A DNA stretch of 64,000 bases from Pseudomonadales bacterium (lineage in GTDB: Bacteria > Pseudomonadota > Gammaproteobacteria > Pseudomonadales > JAHRWD01). Under the pieces are notes generated by a model. That model was given only the letters and a program-made list of their open reading frames with translations, did no database searches and was not told where the DNA came from. The position numbers and the translations under genes are program-made. Each line of letters opens with the position of its first letter. The first letter of the stretch is position 1. The DNA lies in the NCBI GenBank assembly GCA_029210125.1, contig JARGPR010000002.1, positions 82,919 through 146,918 of the forward strand, written 5' to 3'. This document shows positions 48,987 through 58,706 of the stretch, piece by piece.

Positions 48987-50588
48987 ATGCCTACACTGTT
49001 ACACAATCTGCTCACAAACAGCACCAACCAACGACCAGATGCGACAGCACTCGTTCACAAAAAACAAAGCTGGAGCTATCAAGAGCTTACCCGCCTGACC
49101 TCTGATCAGGCCCATGCGCTGGTCGCTGCCGGCCTGACCAAACAGCACCGTGTTGCGATATACCTACCCAAACAACTGGAAACAGTTAGCAGCATGCTCG
49201 CTACTTCGATGGCCGGAGGCGTATTTGTACCTATCAATCCGGTACTCAAAGCGTCACAAACGGGCCATATACTGAACGACTGCAACGTACAAATTTTAGT
49301 CACATCAAAAAACCGTTTAAACATGCTGGCGGAAGTACTTGGGCAATGTCCTGACCTCAAAACGGTTATTTTGGTCGATTCTGAAAACACCCAAGTTGAA
49401 ACATTAAAGCGTATTGAAATACTCAGCTGGTCACTATTCTTGCAGGGTGGACATAGCGAAACCACTTTACCCTCGGTGATCGATACCGATATAGCCGCCA
49501 TTCTTTATACATCCGGAAGCACTGGAAAACCCAAAGGTGTAGTGCTATCTCATCTTAATATGGTTGCCGGAGCACACAGTGTCGCAGAGTACCTGGGCAT
49601 CACCAACACGGATCGCTTACTAGCGGTTTTACCCTTCAGTTTCGATTACGGATTAAACCAGCTCACCAGCTCCTTACTGCAGGGCGGTTGCTGCGTAATC
49701 ATGGACTACCTATTGCCACGGGATGTCATCAAAGCAGTACAAAAGCATCAAATCACCGGCCTCGCAGCAGTACCACCTTTGTGGCTACAACTGGCGGGAT
49801 TGGAGTGGCCCGAGGGTATCAGCCAGCATCTTCGCTACATGACCAACTCCGGCGGAAAAATGCCGACCCCTGCGTTAAATAGCCTGCGCGAATCCGTACC
49901 TGGGTGTCAGTTCTTTCTGATGTATGGGCTCACGGAAGCGTTTCGTTCTACCTATTTGCCTCCAAATCAAATTGATCGTCGCCCAGATTCCATCGGTAAA
50001 GCTATTCCCAACGCTGAAATCAATGTCGTCAGACCTGACGGCAGCCTATGTAACCCCGGCGAAACTGGCGAACTTGTTCACCGTGGCTCCCTGGTTGCAA
50101 TGGGTTACTGGAACGACCCGGAAAAAACCGCTGAACGTTTCAAACCCTGCCCCTCGCCAGTAGCCGGATTACCTCTGACCGAAATGGCCGTGTGGTCAGG
50201 CGACAGTGTCACAATAGATGAGGAGGGTTATCTCTATTTTGTTGGACGCGAAGATGAGATGATCAAAACCTCCGGCTACCGGGTCAGCCCTTCGGAGGTT
50301 GAAGAGGTCATTTATGCCAGCAAGCTGGTTCCCGAAGTCGCGGTACTGGGTGTCCCACACCCAACTCTTGGGCAGGCGATTATTGCGGTCATTGATGCGG
50401 GGGAAGCCTCCAATTTTAATCCCGATGAAATTACCAACTTTTGTAAGCGTGAGCTACCCAATTTCATGGTTCCCTCTGAGATCAAAGTAATCGGCCCGTT
50501 GCCCAAAAACCCTAACGGAAAAATCGACCGCTCACTACTAAAAAAACAGTATCAAGATTTTTACACTTCGACTGCATCCAACGTTTAG
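48987..50588 (+). CDS. AMP-forming acyl-CoA ligase, exosortase A system-associated
   Basis: A 533-residue adenylate-forming enzyme matching TIGR03098-type ligases. The phosphate-binding ILYTSGSTGKPKG begins at residue 172; the conserved VGREDEMIKTSGYR and NPNGKIDRS (carrying the catalytic Lys) lie near the C-terminus. It likely activates an acyl group and loads it on the acyl carrier protein encoded nearby. The PLP decarboxylase follows 10 bases later, so both are one operon, behind prsT. Confidence 0.92.
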   Translation: MPTLLHNLLTNSTNQRPDATALVHKKQSWSYQELTRLTSDQAHALVAAGLTKQHRVAIYLPKQLETVSSMLATSMAGGVFVPINPVLKASQTGHILNDCNVQILVTSKNRLNMLAEVLGQCPDLKTVILVDSENTQVETLKRIEILSWSLFLQGGHSETTLPSVIDTDIAAILYTSGSTGKPKGVVLSHLNMVAGAHSVAEYLGITNTDRLLAVLPFSFDYGLNQLTSSLLQGGCCVIMDYLLPRDVIKAVQKHQITGLAAVPPLWLQLAGLEWPEGISQHLRYMTNSGGKMPTPALNSLRESVPGCQFFLMYGLTEAFRSTYLPPNQIDRRPDSIGKAIPNAEINVVRPDGSLCNPGETGELVHRGSLVAMGYWNDPEKTAERFKPCPSPVAGLPLTEMAVWSGDSVTIDEEGYLYFVGREDEMIKTSGYRVSPSEVEEVIYASKLVPEVAVLGVPHPTLGQAIIAVIDAGEASNFNPDEITNFCKRELPNFMVPSEIKVIGPLPKNPNGKIDRSLLKKQYQDFYTSTASNV

Positions 50589-50598
50589 CATCTAAAAA

Positions 50599-51840
50599 AT
50601 GGCCAAAACCCCACCAAAACACCATCCGAGTATCATTGACTCCTTCGCGATAAAAAAACATAACCTTACAGTAGGTAATCAGTCACTCTCACAACTGGCT
50701 GAGCGAGTGGGACAAACCCCGTTTTACGCCTACGATCGCTCAAAGATGACACACCGACTCAGACAGCTTCGCAGCCAGATGCCTGATGATTTGAAGATTC
50801 ACTACGCAATGAAAGCCAACCCAATGCCGGCGGTCGTTCAACATATGGCAGGCATTGTCGATGGTTTAGATGTTGCCTCAGCGGGTGAGATGAAAGTAGC
50901 GTTAGACACCGGCATGTCGGCGCAACAGATCAGCATGGCCGGTCCAGGAAAGCGCCCCGTTGAACTGGCACAAGCCGTCGCCGCGGGCATCACGATTAAC
51001 GTCGAATCCTTTAACGAACTTGAAGAATTAGCCCGACAGTCAAATCGCCTAGGAATTGCAGCCACTGTCGCGGTGCGGATTAACCCGGCATTTGAGCTTA
51101 AATCCTCGGGCATGAAGATGGGCGGTGGCCCCAAACAGTTTGGGGTGGATGAAGAACAGGTTCCCATTCTGCTCAAACGAATAGCTGAGCTTGAGCTCGA
51201 CTTTGCAGGTTTTCATATTTTCAGTGGTTCACAAAGCCTGAAACCTGAAGCGATCATTGAAGCACAACACAAAAGTATTGAGCTGGCTATCCAGCTCGCA
51301 GATAGCTGCCCCGGGCCTATTCGAAAACTGAATATCGGTGGTGGGCTTGGGATCCCCTATTTCCCCGGCGAATCACCTCTGGAGATTGAACCGATAGGTC
51401 ATGCACTGGCCAAACAGATGCAACGGGCCAAACAATACCTGCCGGAAGCATCCGTAATTGTTGAACTTGGCCGCTATCTAGTTGGAGAAGCGGGGGTCTA
51501 TGTAACCCGGATCGTGGATCGTAAGGTATCGCACGAACAATTTTTTTTGATTACCGATGGAGGCCTTAATCATCATCTGTCAGCTTCCGGAAACTTTGGT
51601 CAAACGATTCGCAAAAACTATCCAGTGGCCATTGGAAATAAAATGAACTGGCCACAAAAGGAGATTGCATCAGTAGGAGGACCACTCTGTACTCCATTAG
51701 ATTTACTTGCAGACAAAATGGAATTATCAAAAGCGGAAGTTGGAGATCTATTTGTTATTTTTCAATCCGGAGCTTATGGATACAGTGCGAGCCCAGCGAT
51801 GTTTTTGAATCAAACCAAGGTTATCGAAGTGCTGGTCTGA
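50599..51840 (+). CDS. PLP-dependent decarboxylase, exosortase A system-associated
   Basis: A 413-residue fold-type III decarboxylase (ornithine/DAP/arginine decarboxylase 2 family), matching TIGR03099. PLP lysine is K72 in HYAMKANP; the glycine-rich phosphate site is LNIGGGLGIPYFPGE and the C-terminal GAYGYSASPAMFLN completes the active site. It belongs to XrtA loci; its substrate is unknown. It converges on hydrolase 1 with a 27-base gap. Confidence 0.92.
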   Translation: MAKTPPKHHPSIIDSFAIKKHNLTVGNQSLSQLAERVGQTPFYAYDRSKMTHRLRQLRSQMPDDLKIHYAMKANPMPAVVQHMAGIVDGLDVASAGEMKVALDTGMSAQQISMAGPGKRPVELAQAVAAGITINVESFNELEELARQSNRLGIAATVAVRINPAFELKSSGMKMGGGPKQFGVDEEQVPILLKRIAELELDFAGFHIFSGSQSLKPEAIIEAQHKSIELAIQLADSCPGPIRKLNIGGGLGIPYFPGESPLEIEPIGHALAKQMQRAKQYLPEASVIVELGRYLVGEAGVYVTRIVDRKVSHEQFFLITDGGLNHHLSASGNFGQTIRKNYPVAIGNKMNWPQKEIASVGGPLCTPLDLLADKMELSKAEVGDLFVIFQSGAYGYSASPAMFLNQTKVIEVLV

Positions 51841-51867
51841 TATGAAGATTCTTGGCCATCATTCGAA

Positions 51868-52710
51868 CTATTTCAATCCTAGTATCCAGTCGCTGACCCA
51901 CATACTAACCTGATCACGCCATTCACGTCTGGAAAAAGTATGGTCGGCATCAACAAGATTTTTTTGTACTACATTCTTCCGTTTTAGCAGAGTTTTCCAC
52001 CTCCTATCGGATTTAATGCTATCTTGAAACTCTCTCCCGGTTAGATCATTACCACTAATTACAATAAGTACGGGGTGACTAAAACTCTCGAATCCAGCCA
52101 ACATTTTGTCAGGAAATAACTCAGCTTCAGTATATGCCTTCAAACCAGATTTTGATCTGAAAATTATTTTCAATAAGCCAAAAAATGAAGATATAGACAT
52201 TCCAGCTTCAAATTGTCCTTTGATTACTTTTCTCCAAAAACCCACATTCAGCAATCTCTGAAAGTAGTAGTATTTCAATCGCGTTTTAGCTTCTCCGGCA
52301 ACAGTACGAACCCATGGATTCAATAACACCAAACCTTCTACACGTTTTGCACGCTGGGCATAAATCAGTGCTGAAGACGCGGCATCACACAAGCCTAATA
52401 ACACAATACTTGTCATCTTCGGCATTTCGACAAAGAATTGGTCGATAGCCGCTTCTATATCTTCATCTACTTCTTCGAAACCACGCATTTCACCAGATGA
52501 ATCACCCATTCCTCTGTAGTCAAACCGTAGTACCGGTATACCTTTATCAGCCAATAATCTTGCGAGTAGTACAAACTGTCGATGGCTACCAACTCGCGTT
52601 TGCGGTCCACCGGTTAGTATAAGTACGCCCGTTTCATAGGGGCTATCCACGCCATGCAGCACTCCACAAAGCAGGTCTGTTCCAATAGATATTTTTACAG
52701 GTGTTTCCAA
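51868..52710 (-). CDS. Hydrolase 1, exosortase A system-associated
   Basis: A 280-residue alpha/beta hydrolase matching TIGR03100. The nucleophile elbow is GLCDA with Cys108, a cysteine where most hydrolases have serine. The likely histidine is in DADHTFSRREW. The oxyanion region GMGDSSGEM is clear. It may act on an acyl or thioester intermediate. Hydrolase 2 is upstream on the same strand, 58 bases away. Confidence 0.9.
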   Translation of the reverse strand: METPVKISIGTDLLCGVLHGVDSPYETGVLILTGGPQTRVGSHRQFVLLARLLADKGIPVLRFDYRGMGDSSGEMRGFEEVDEDIEAAIDQFFVEMPKMTSIVLLGLCDAASSALIYAQRAKRVEGLVLLNPWVRTVAGEAKTRLKYYYFQRLLNVGFWRKVIKGQFEAGMSISSFFGLLKIIFRSKSGLKAYTEAELFPDKMLAGFESFSHPVLIVISGNDLTGREFQDSIKSDRRWKTLLKRKNVVQKNLVDADHTFSRREWRDQVSMWVSDWILGLK

Positions 52711-52768
52711 ATTTAGGACTTCCGTAACAAGGCTAATACCAACAAACAGCTCTATTTTTTATGAATCA

Positions 52769-53629
52769 TTAAGTCAGCAGTGCAGTAGTCATATCAATCA
52801 ATTCCTGGTTGATATGACTTTCGCGCGCATTCCAAAAATTCTCACCTACTAGCGTATGCATGTCAGCAGCCGGCCAGTGCTCAATCAAATTAGACACCGG
52901 CAGTGAGTTCTTTTTATCCTTGTTAGAAACCAGCTCTACCAGTTCGATTTTGACAGATAGAGGGGGTAAAGAATGTTCATTTTGATTTATTTGCTGATCA
53001 ATCAACGCCTTCCCTAACTCGGGGTGAATATCATAGCCCGCAACCTCAATGGTCTCTCCTCCCAACAAGCGCTCAAGAAGCCCCTGAGTATTTTCATTGC
53101 TAGGCTGATTCTTTAAAAGCATGCCCTGAGTTGTACGTAAGCGTAAAATCTGTATCAAATAGTTTTCACCAGTCAGCACGGGTTGCCACCAGACAATTTT
53201 TTTGATTGGAGTATCATCAACCTTCGCCGCAGCCACTGCCAATAGCCCGCTCAACCGAACGCCGAGACAACTAATACTCGAATATCCTTGCTCACGCAAC
53301 CAGCTTACCGATTTTTGGATATTATCCACCCAAATATGCCAACGGGCTTCGGAAAAATCACCGCTACTGTCACCTGTTCCAAATAGATCAATCATTAGAC
53401 TCGATATACCTGCACTTGCCATAGCTCGTGCTTGCAGTGACATCATATGACGAGACTTATTCATCTCTTCTGCAAATGGTGGGATAAAAAGTACAGCTTC
53501 CTTCCCCGAAGAACCTTTTTCATCGGCATCCTTACCAATAGCCTGGACTGCCGGGTAATAAATGCAAAATAACGACTCATCAGAGTTGCCATCGGAATGA
53601 ATAAAAAAAGGTGTGAAATCTATCGACAT
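52769..53629 (-). CDS. Hydrolase 2, exosortase A system-associated
   Basis: A 286-residue alpha/beta hydrolase-like protein matching TIGR03101. At the nucleophile-elbow position the sequence is GVRLSG with Arg125 in place of Ser/Cys, so it may be catalytically silent or use Ser127. FGTGDSSGD is the oxyanion region. It is encoded between hydrolase 1 and the acyl carrier protein gene, 9 bases behind the latter. Confidence 0.88.
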   Translation of the reverse strand: MSIDFTPFFIHSDGNSDESLFCIYYPAVQAIGKDADEKGSSGKEAVLFIPPFAEEMNKSRHMMSLQARAMASAGISSLMIDLFGTGDSSGDFSEARWHIWVDNIQKSVSWLREQGYSSISCLGVRLSGLLAVAAAKVDDTPIKKIVWWQPVLTGENYLIQILRLRTTQGMLLKNQPSNENTQGLLERLLGGETIEVAGYDIHPELGKALIDQQINQNEHSLPPLSVKIELVELVSNKDKKNSLPVSNLIEHWPAADMHTLVGENFWNARESHINQELIDMTTALLT

Positions 53630-53638
53630 AGGTCGGAA

Positions 53639-53890
53639 CTAGGAGTTGTATTTATCTTCAATAAACTGCACAAGCGAACCAACCGTCTCAAATGTATCAG
53701 CGTTGACCTCATCATCAGCGATGATGAAACCGTAATGTTCCTCCAGTGCAACTAATACGGTCACCACTGCCATTGAATCAAATTCAGGGATCACACCCAA
53801 CAAACCTGATTCAGAATTCAGCTGAGCCATACCTTCGTCTAGCTGAAGAGCAGACTGAAGTATTTCAGACACATCCAAATATATTGACAT
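53639..53890 (-). CDS. Acyl carrier protein, exosortase A system-associated
   Basis: About 83 residues, acidic. The phosphopantetheine serine lies in E-F-D-S-M. ATG 53890 has AGGAAG six bases before it; the frame is open to 54007 but the shorter start matches the ACP N-terminus. It probably carries the acyl group activated by the nearby ligase and is first in a three-gene reverse unit with hydrolases 2 and 1. Confidence 0.88.
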   Translation of the reverse strand: MSIYLDVSEILQSALQLDEGMAQLNSESGLLGVIPEFDSMAVVTVLVALEEHYGFIIADDEVNADTFETVGSLVQFIEDKYNS

Positions 53891-53969
53891 CCGTACTTCC
53901 TTGCATAACATTAAAAGAACTGTTTTTGAATTATAATTGTAGAACAAATTAAAGGCCACCAACGAACGA

Positions 53970-55172
53970 ATGAACGGTACTAGCACAACATTTCCTCCAC
54001 CGCGCATTCCTCTTTCCCCTGTACTTTCACGTTTTCCGATGATGACAAACGTTCAAGGAAAACAGCCACCACCTTCATTGCTTGCTGCCAAATACAAACG
54101 GCACATATCCAGTGGTCGAGCAGGTATCGCACTCGCCTTAGAATCCGCCAATATCGTGGCTGGTGATGAGGTTCTAATCCCTGCATACCACACAGATTCT
54201 ATGATTGCACCGGTACGTCGGATTGGCGCTACCCCGATATTTTATAAAGTTGGACCGGATGCCAAAATAGACTTAGATGACATAAAAATAAAGGTCAACA
54301 CTAGGACAAAAGCATTACTGGTGACCCATTACTTTGGTTTCATGCAGGATTTAACCCTACTAAAAACTGTATGTAATACACGTAAGATCACCCTAATAGA
54401 AGACTGTGCTCATACCTTCTTTGGAAGCATAAATGGAAAAATAGTTGGGCAGATCGGTGACTACGCAATTGCCAGCAGTATGAAATTTTTCCCCATCTAT
54501 GATGGCGGATTACTGGTTTCGCAATCATGCCCACTCAACTCTATCCAACTTGATACTCCCCCATTTGTATTTCAGGTGAAAGCGATCCTCAATATTCTTG
54601 GTAAAGCAACGGAGTATCGCCGGTTTGGGCTGTTAGGAAAACTTCTACGAGTTCTGCTAGCAGGGCAAGCCATCCTGTGGCGGCGCATCAAAACATCAGT
54701 CAATAGTAACGATTCAGGGATCAGTAGCGGCCCCGCCTCTGCGGATGGTGGGTACGGGCTCGATGAAAACTGGATTAATAAGTCTACGTCATGGCCCTCA
54801 AAAAAGATAATAGAACATACAGACCTTGACCAGCTGGTGCGTACCAGAAGGAAGAACTACCAGACGATCCATAACGCACTGTTAAATATTACGGGATGCC
54901 ATCCGTTATACGCTACTTTACCCGATGGCGCAGTCCCATTAGTCTGCCCTATATACATTGACGACCCACACAAGCACTTCGTTAAACTCAAACAACTCGG
55001 GGTGCCCATATGGCGGTTTGGCGAGTACCTGGATGATGAGGTCGATATCGAACTATGCAAAAATAGCGTTGAACTATCTGCACATATATTCCAGTTTCCT
55101 TGTCATCAGGAACTATCCGATAATGAACTCGACTGGATGATCCAGACGATTCGAACTCAACTTGAGCAATAA
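53970..55172 (+). CDS. DegT/DnrJ/EryC1/StrS-family aminotransferase
   Basis: A 400-residue PLP enzyme. Typical pieces: GRAGIALALESANIVAGDEV, LIEDCAHTFFG with the PLP-contacting Asp, and the lysine in SSMKFF, which forms the Schiff base. This family transaminates nucleotide-activated keto-sugars, or related compounds, in surface polysaccharide synthesis. It is divergent from the ACP gene (79-base gap, shared promoter region) and its end overlaps or abuts the next gene. In XrtA loci such enzymes are common. Confidence 0.87.
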   Translation: MNGTSTTFPPPRIPLSPVLSRFPMMTNVQGKQPPPSLLAAKYKRHISSGRAGIALALESANIVAGDEVLIPAYHTDSMIAPVRRIGATPIFYKVGPDAKIDLDDIKIKVNTRTKALLVTHYFGFMQDLTLLKTVCNTRKITLIEDCAHTFFGSINGKIVGQIGDYAIASSMKFFPIYDGGLLVSQSCPLNSIQLDTPPFVFQVKAILNILGKATEYRRFGLLGKLLRVLLAGQAILWRRIKTSVNSNDSGISSGPASADGGYGLDENWINKSTSWPSKKIIEHTDLDQLVRTRRKNYQTIHNALLNITGCHPLYATLPDGAVPLVCPIYIDDPHKHFVKLKQLGVPIWRFGEYLDDEVDIELCKNSVELSAHIFQFPCHQELSDNELDWMIQTIRTQLEQ

Positions 55173-55176
55173 CCAC

Positions 55177-56160
55177 ATGGACTGGACGCTATACCCCATT
55201 CAAGAATTTAATACTCATCGCGATCAATGGGATCAACTTAACCAAAAAACTTTCCAAGCCCCAACGCTGAATAGTGCATTTGTTGGCTCCACTTTGAAAC
55301 ACTTTTCTAGCGGCGATGAAAAACTAGCGTTATATGGCAACCCTCAACGTCCGGCCGCCGCAACTATTGTTCAAAAAGATAAATTCGGTGTATGGAGCAC
55401 CTTCCAGCCATCTCAAAATCCTCTGGGAGCGTGGCTACAGGACCAAACAAATACAACAGAAGAACTGGCAAAAAAACTGATAAAAACAATACCTGGAATG
55501 TGCCTGATTATGGGCATTACCCAACAAGATCCAGATCTTCAAATCCGCCCACAGCAGAACAAATCGCTCAACACGATTGACTACATAACTACCGCACGGG
55601 TGACTATAGATGATAGTTTTGAAAACTACTGGGCTAAGCGCGGAAAAAACCTACGTCAAAATCTACGCAGACAACTCAACCGTTTAAGAAAGGAACAAAC
55701 TGAAGTTGTATTAAAATGCATCACAGATGCCGATCAGGTATATGATGCAGTTACTGCGTACGGGCTATTAGAAATTGCAGGCTGGAAAAACCAGTCAGGA
55801 ACTGCTGTCAATATACACAATGCTCAAGGTCGTTTCTATGTAGAGATGCTAGAGGAATTTTGTCGTAACAATCAGGGCCGAATCTACCAATATTGGTACG
55901 ATGATAAACTGGTCTCATCAGAGTTATGTATTACTGGCCACGATGAAATAATCATCCTAAAAACCACTTACGACGAAAGCATCAGAACATCGTCACCAAC
56001 AATGCTGATGCGAAAAGAGGTATTTGAAAAAATATTTAGCGAAACTGCGCTCTCTCGTATTGAATTTTATGGCCCAGTAATGGACTGGCATACCAAATGG
56101 ACCAACGATATACGCACCATGTACCATGCAAACATCTGCCGATACAGCTTACTTTCTTAA
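55177..56160 (+). CDS. FemAB/CelD-type GNAT acyltransferase, XrtA-associated
   Basis: About 327 residues. The central domain (KRGKNLRQNLRRQLNRLRKE and following GRFYVEMLEEFC) matches BioF2-like/FemAB acetyltransferases found in PEP-CTERM loci. It probably adds an acyl group to a sugar or lipid precursor. ATG 55177 is chosen; a TTG 15 bases upstream would overlap the end of the aminotransferase gene. Confidence 0.8.
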   Translation: MDWTLYPIQEFNTHRDQWDQLNQKTFQAPTLNSAFVGSTLKHFSSGDEKLALYGNPQRPAAATIVQKDKFGVWSTFQPSQNPLGAWLQDQTNTTEELAKKLIKTIPGMCLIMGITQQDPDLQIRPQQNKSLNTIDYITTARVTIDDSFENYWAKRGKNLRQNLRRQLNRLRKEQTEVVLKCITDADQVYDAVTAYGLLEIAGWKNQSGTAVNIHNAQGRFYVEMLEEFCRNNQGRIYQYWYDDKLVSSELCITGHDEIIILKTTYDESIRTSSPTMLMRKEVFEKIFSETALSRIEFYGPVMDWHTKWTNDIRTMYHANICRYSLLS

Positions 56161-56197
56161 ACGGATAAACTACGGTACAGCCAGTGCCCTGCTATAA

Positions 56198-57145
56198 TTA
56201 AAACCGTGGTTTAAGATACCTTGAGCCAATAAACCCTAGATACAACCAATACGAAAATTTGAAAGGGTTGTGCTTTAGGCTAAGAAAAATTGAATTACGC
56301 GCAACATTTATACTACCGCTACTCAAGTGATAGTATGCAAATGAAAAACACACTTCTGCTAAATATCGTTCAACCAACTTTTTATCAACTGCCTTTCCAC
56401 TAACACACTGATAACCCCACTTATTTATCGCATTTGTCAGCACCTTGTACCCAAAATTAATTTCATTGGGTCGGTTCGTCACGCTTTGATTATTCATGCG
56501 ATATATCGCATAAACTTGATCTAGTTTATGCATTTTTGTTATCCGAGAAGCACGGATCCAATAATCGTAATCCTGCCCCCGTCGAAGGTGTGCATTAAAG
56601 TCACCAACTTGCTCAAAAATAGTTCGGCGTATTAGTACGCTGCTAGTCCAGACTACGCAATCAAATAGAAGGTCACAGTACAACCAACCTGAAAAATGTC
56701 TACCGTCCTGTGAAGCTAGATGATCATCTCCGACTTCAATACTATGGAAATCGCCATTTTCATCGGGAGACCATGTCACCCAATTGCTGCAAACCAGCCC
56801 AAAACCCAAATTTTGCTCAAGAAAGTTGACCTGCGCCTGAAGCTTGCCCGGCAACCACTTATCATCTGAGTCCAAAAATGCAATATAGTCTCCTTTCGCT
56901 ATAGCCATACCTGCATTTCGAGCAACCGCTGACCCTGAATTAGATTGATCTAAAATGGTGATTTTATGCTTATATTCTTTGAGTAGCTCTAATGTTGTAT
57001 CAGTTGAGCCATCGTTAATTACAATCACCTCAAGATTGACATAATCCTGAGCAAATACACTATCGAGTGCCTCAACTATATATCTTTCACACTCATATGC
57101 AGGTATGACGACACTCACAAGTGGCAATAGCGGTTGTGACATCAA
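56198..57145 (-). CDS. Glycosyltransferase family 2
   Basis: A 315-residue GT-A enzyme. The N-terminal VSVVIPAYECERYIVEALDS and the D-x-D-like FLDSDDKW are standard. It adds a sugar from a nucleotide donor to a growing polymer on the inner membrane; the sugar is unknown. It follows the flippase gene by 71 bases on the same strand. Confidence 0.88.
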   Translation of the reverse strand: MMSQPLLPLVSVVIPAYECERYIVEALDSVFAQDYVNLEVIVINDGSTDTTLELLKEYKHKITILDQSNSGSAVARNAGMAIAKGDYIAFLDSDDKWLPGKLQAQVNFLEQNLGFGLVCSNWVTWSPDENGDFHSIEVGDDHLASQDGRHFSGWLYCDLLFDCVVWTSSVLIRRTIFEQVGDFNAHLRRGQDYDYWIRASRITKMHKLDQVYAIYRMNNQSVTNRPNEINFGYKVLTNAINKWGYQCVSGKAVDKKLVERYLAEVCFSFAYYHLSSGSINVARNSIFLSLKHNPFKFSYWLYLGFIGSRYLKPRF

Positions 57146-57216
57146 TATGCCCTATATCCAGGATAAAACGGGGATGCAGGAATCGGAGTTTACACGCGAC
57201 TCAACCAAGCGCAATG

Positions 57217-58665
57217 CTACTTCGCATTTATAATTCCTAAAACGGTATACACTTTCACAAGCTCATCCCCTATTTCGTGTTTCGTGAGGTGCACAGCGAT
57301 CAACCAACAAAAAACGGCAAGTAGTGCACTGATAAATAACGACATGACGATATTCATGCTATCAAAATACGGGGTCAGGTACATAATCACGGGTGCGACC
57401 ATTGAAAAAAACGTAACCACAGAAACTTTTATCAGCAGCCTTCCAAATTCTTCAAGGGAGGTATTCAGATCTTTGAAAATATCCCAGCTATAGCAACAGG
57501 TTCTTAATATCCTATCCGCCACAATTGCAAAACAGACATACTGAAGACTCACCATCGCACCCAGGAGAATGGTACTCACTCCAAAACTGAAAAATATAAT
57601 TTGAAGTTTAGCAATTCGTCCTACTTTTCCAACACTGACCAGGTAAGTCGGTACAAAAGAGGTAATTGCCTGGATCATCGCGGCAACACACATAATTTGA
57701 AGGAAAGGAACGGCCTCTACCCATTGGGCTCCGAATAAAAACAGGATAATTCCATCCGCATGAAGCGCCATGAAAGAAAAAAAGGGCCAGGAAATAGCTA
57801 TTAGGCAACTGGTTGCGAAAAGAAATGGGGATTTAGTGCTTCCACCCTCTCTATTGTTCTCGGCAAAAACGGGCTCCGCAACATTTGCTATAGCCTGGAA
57901 AATAAGCTGACGAAACATGGTTGTGCTGGAGGTAGCCTTTCCAAGGATCGCGACAGCCGGTGCACCAAATACTTTACCGACGATTATCTCTGGTGCCACA
58001 CCCATCAAATGACCCGTAATATTAGCAGTAGTAATTTTCCACCCAAACGATACTACGTTTCGGATTTCAGAAAATCCGATAAGCCAGGGCATACTAGCCG
58101 GCCGCAAGAACACCAATATCCCAATGGACGTTGATATCCCAGCAAAGGATGCCCACGCCAGACTCATGTAACCGTACCCCAAATAGGCTGCGGTAATACC
58201 TACCGTAGCATGAACCGCGGCGCTAGACACATCTACAACAAGTATTTTTTTGAACTCCATTTGGCGCTTTAACATAGCCTTTGATAGTGCACCAAATGGC
58301 ATGATAAAAAAGCAAAGCTCTAGCCAGAAGAAAATATCGTTTAGTTCTTCCCGTCCATAAAAATCACTAATAAAACCGCTACTCAAAATAAATAACAGGC
58401 CTAACGACCAACAAACACCGATCGAAAGTGAAAAAGCAGACATTAATTTTTCTTTCGTCAGGTTTTTTTCCTGAACAATGTAGGATCCAATACCAAAATC
58501 CCGGAAATGCTGCCCTATTGTGAAAAAGGCTGCAGCTATCGAGTATATTCCAATCTGTTCTGGGGTAAGGAGCCGCGCAAGCACCACCACAGAGCCAAAA
58601 GCAAGAATGGTCGTTAGGTATTTAGACGTGAAAGACCACACAATACTGGAACGTACGTTACTCAA
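57217..58665 (-). CDS. Polysaccharide flippase (Wzx/MOP-type)
   Basis: A 482-residue protein with ~12-14 hydrophobic segments. The opening WSFTSKYLTTILAFGSVVVL and the LLTPEQIGIYSIAAAFFTIG stretch match lipopolysaccharide/O-antigen flippases. It would move lipid-linked repeat units across the inner membrane. It lies between two GT2 genes, which supports a Wzx role. Confidence 0.86.
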   Translation of the reverse strand: MSNVRSSIVWSFTSKYLTTILAFGSVVVLARLLTPEQIGIYSIAAAFFTIGQHFRDFGIGSYIVQEKNLTKEKLMSAFSLSIGVCWSLGLLFILSSGFISDFYGREELNDIFFWLELCFFIMPFGALSKAMLKRQMEFKKILVVDVSSAAVHATVGITAAYLGYGYMSLAWASFAGISTSIGILVFLRPASMPWLIGFSEIRNVVSFGWKITTANITGHLMGVAPEIIVGKVFGAPAVAILGKATSSTTMFRQLIFQAIANVAEPVFAENNREGGSTKSPFLFATSCLIAISWPFFSFMALHADGIILFLFGAQWVEAVPFLQIMCVAAMIQAITSFVPTYLVSVGKVGRIAKLQIIFFSFGVSTILLGAMVSLQYVCFAIVADRILRTCCYSWDIFKDLNTSLEEFGRLLIKVSVVTFFSMVAPVIMYLTPYFDSMNIVMSLFISALLAVFCWLIAVHLTKHEIGDELVKVYTVLGIINAK

Positions 58666-58706
58666 ACATGACCTCTGAAAATTTTAAAAAAATATATTTT
58701 GTGCAT

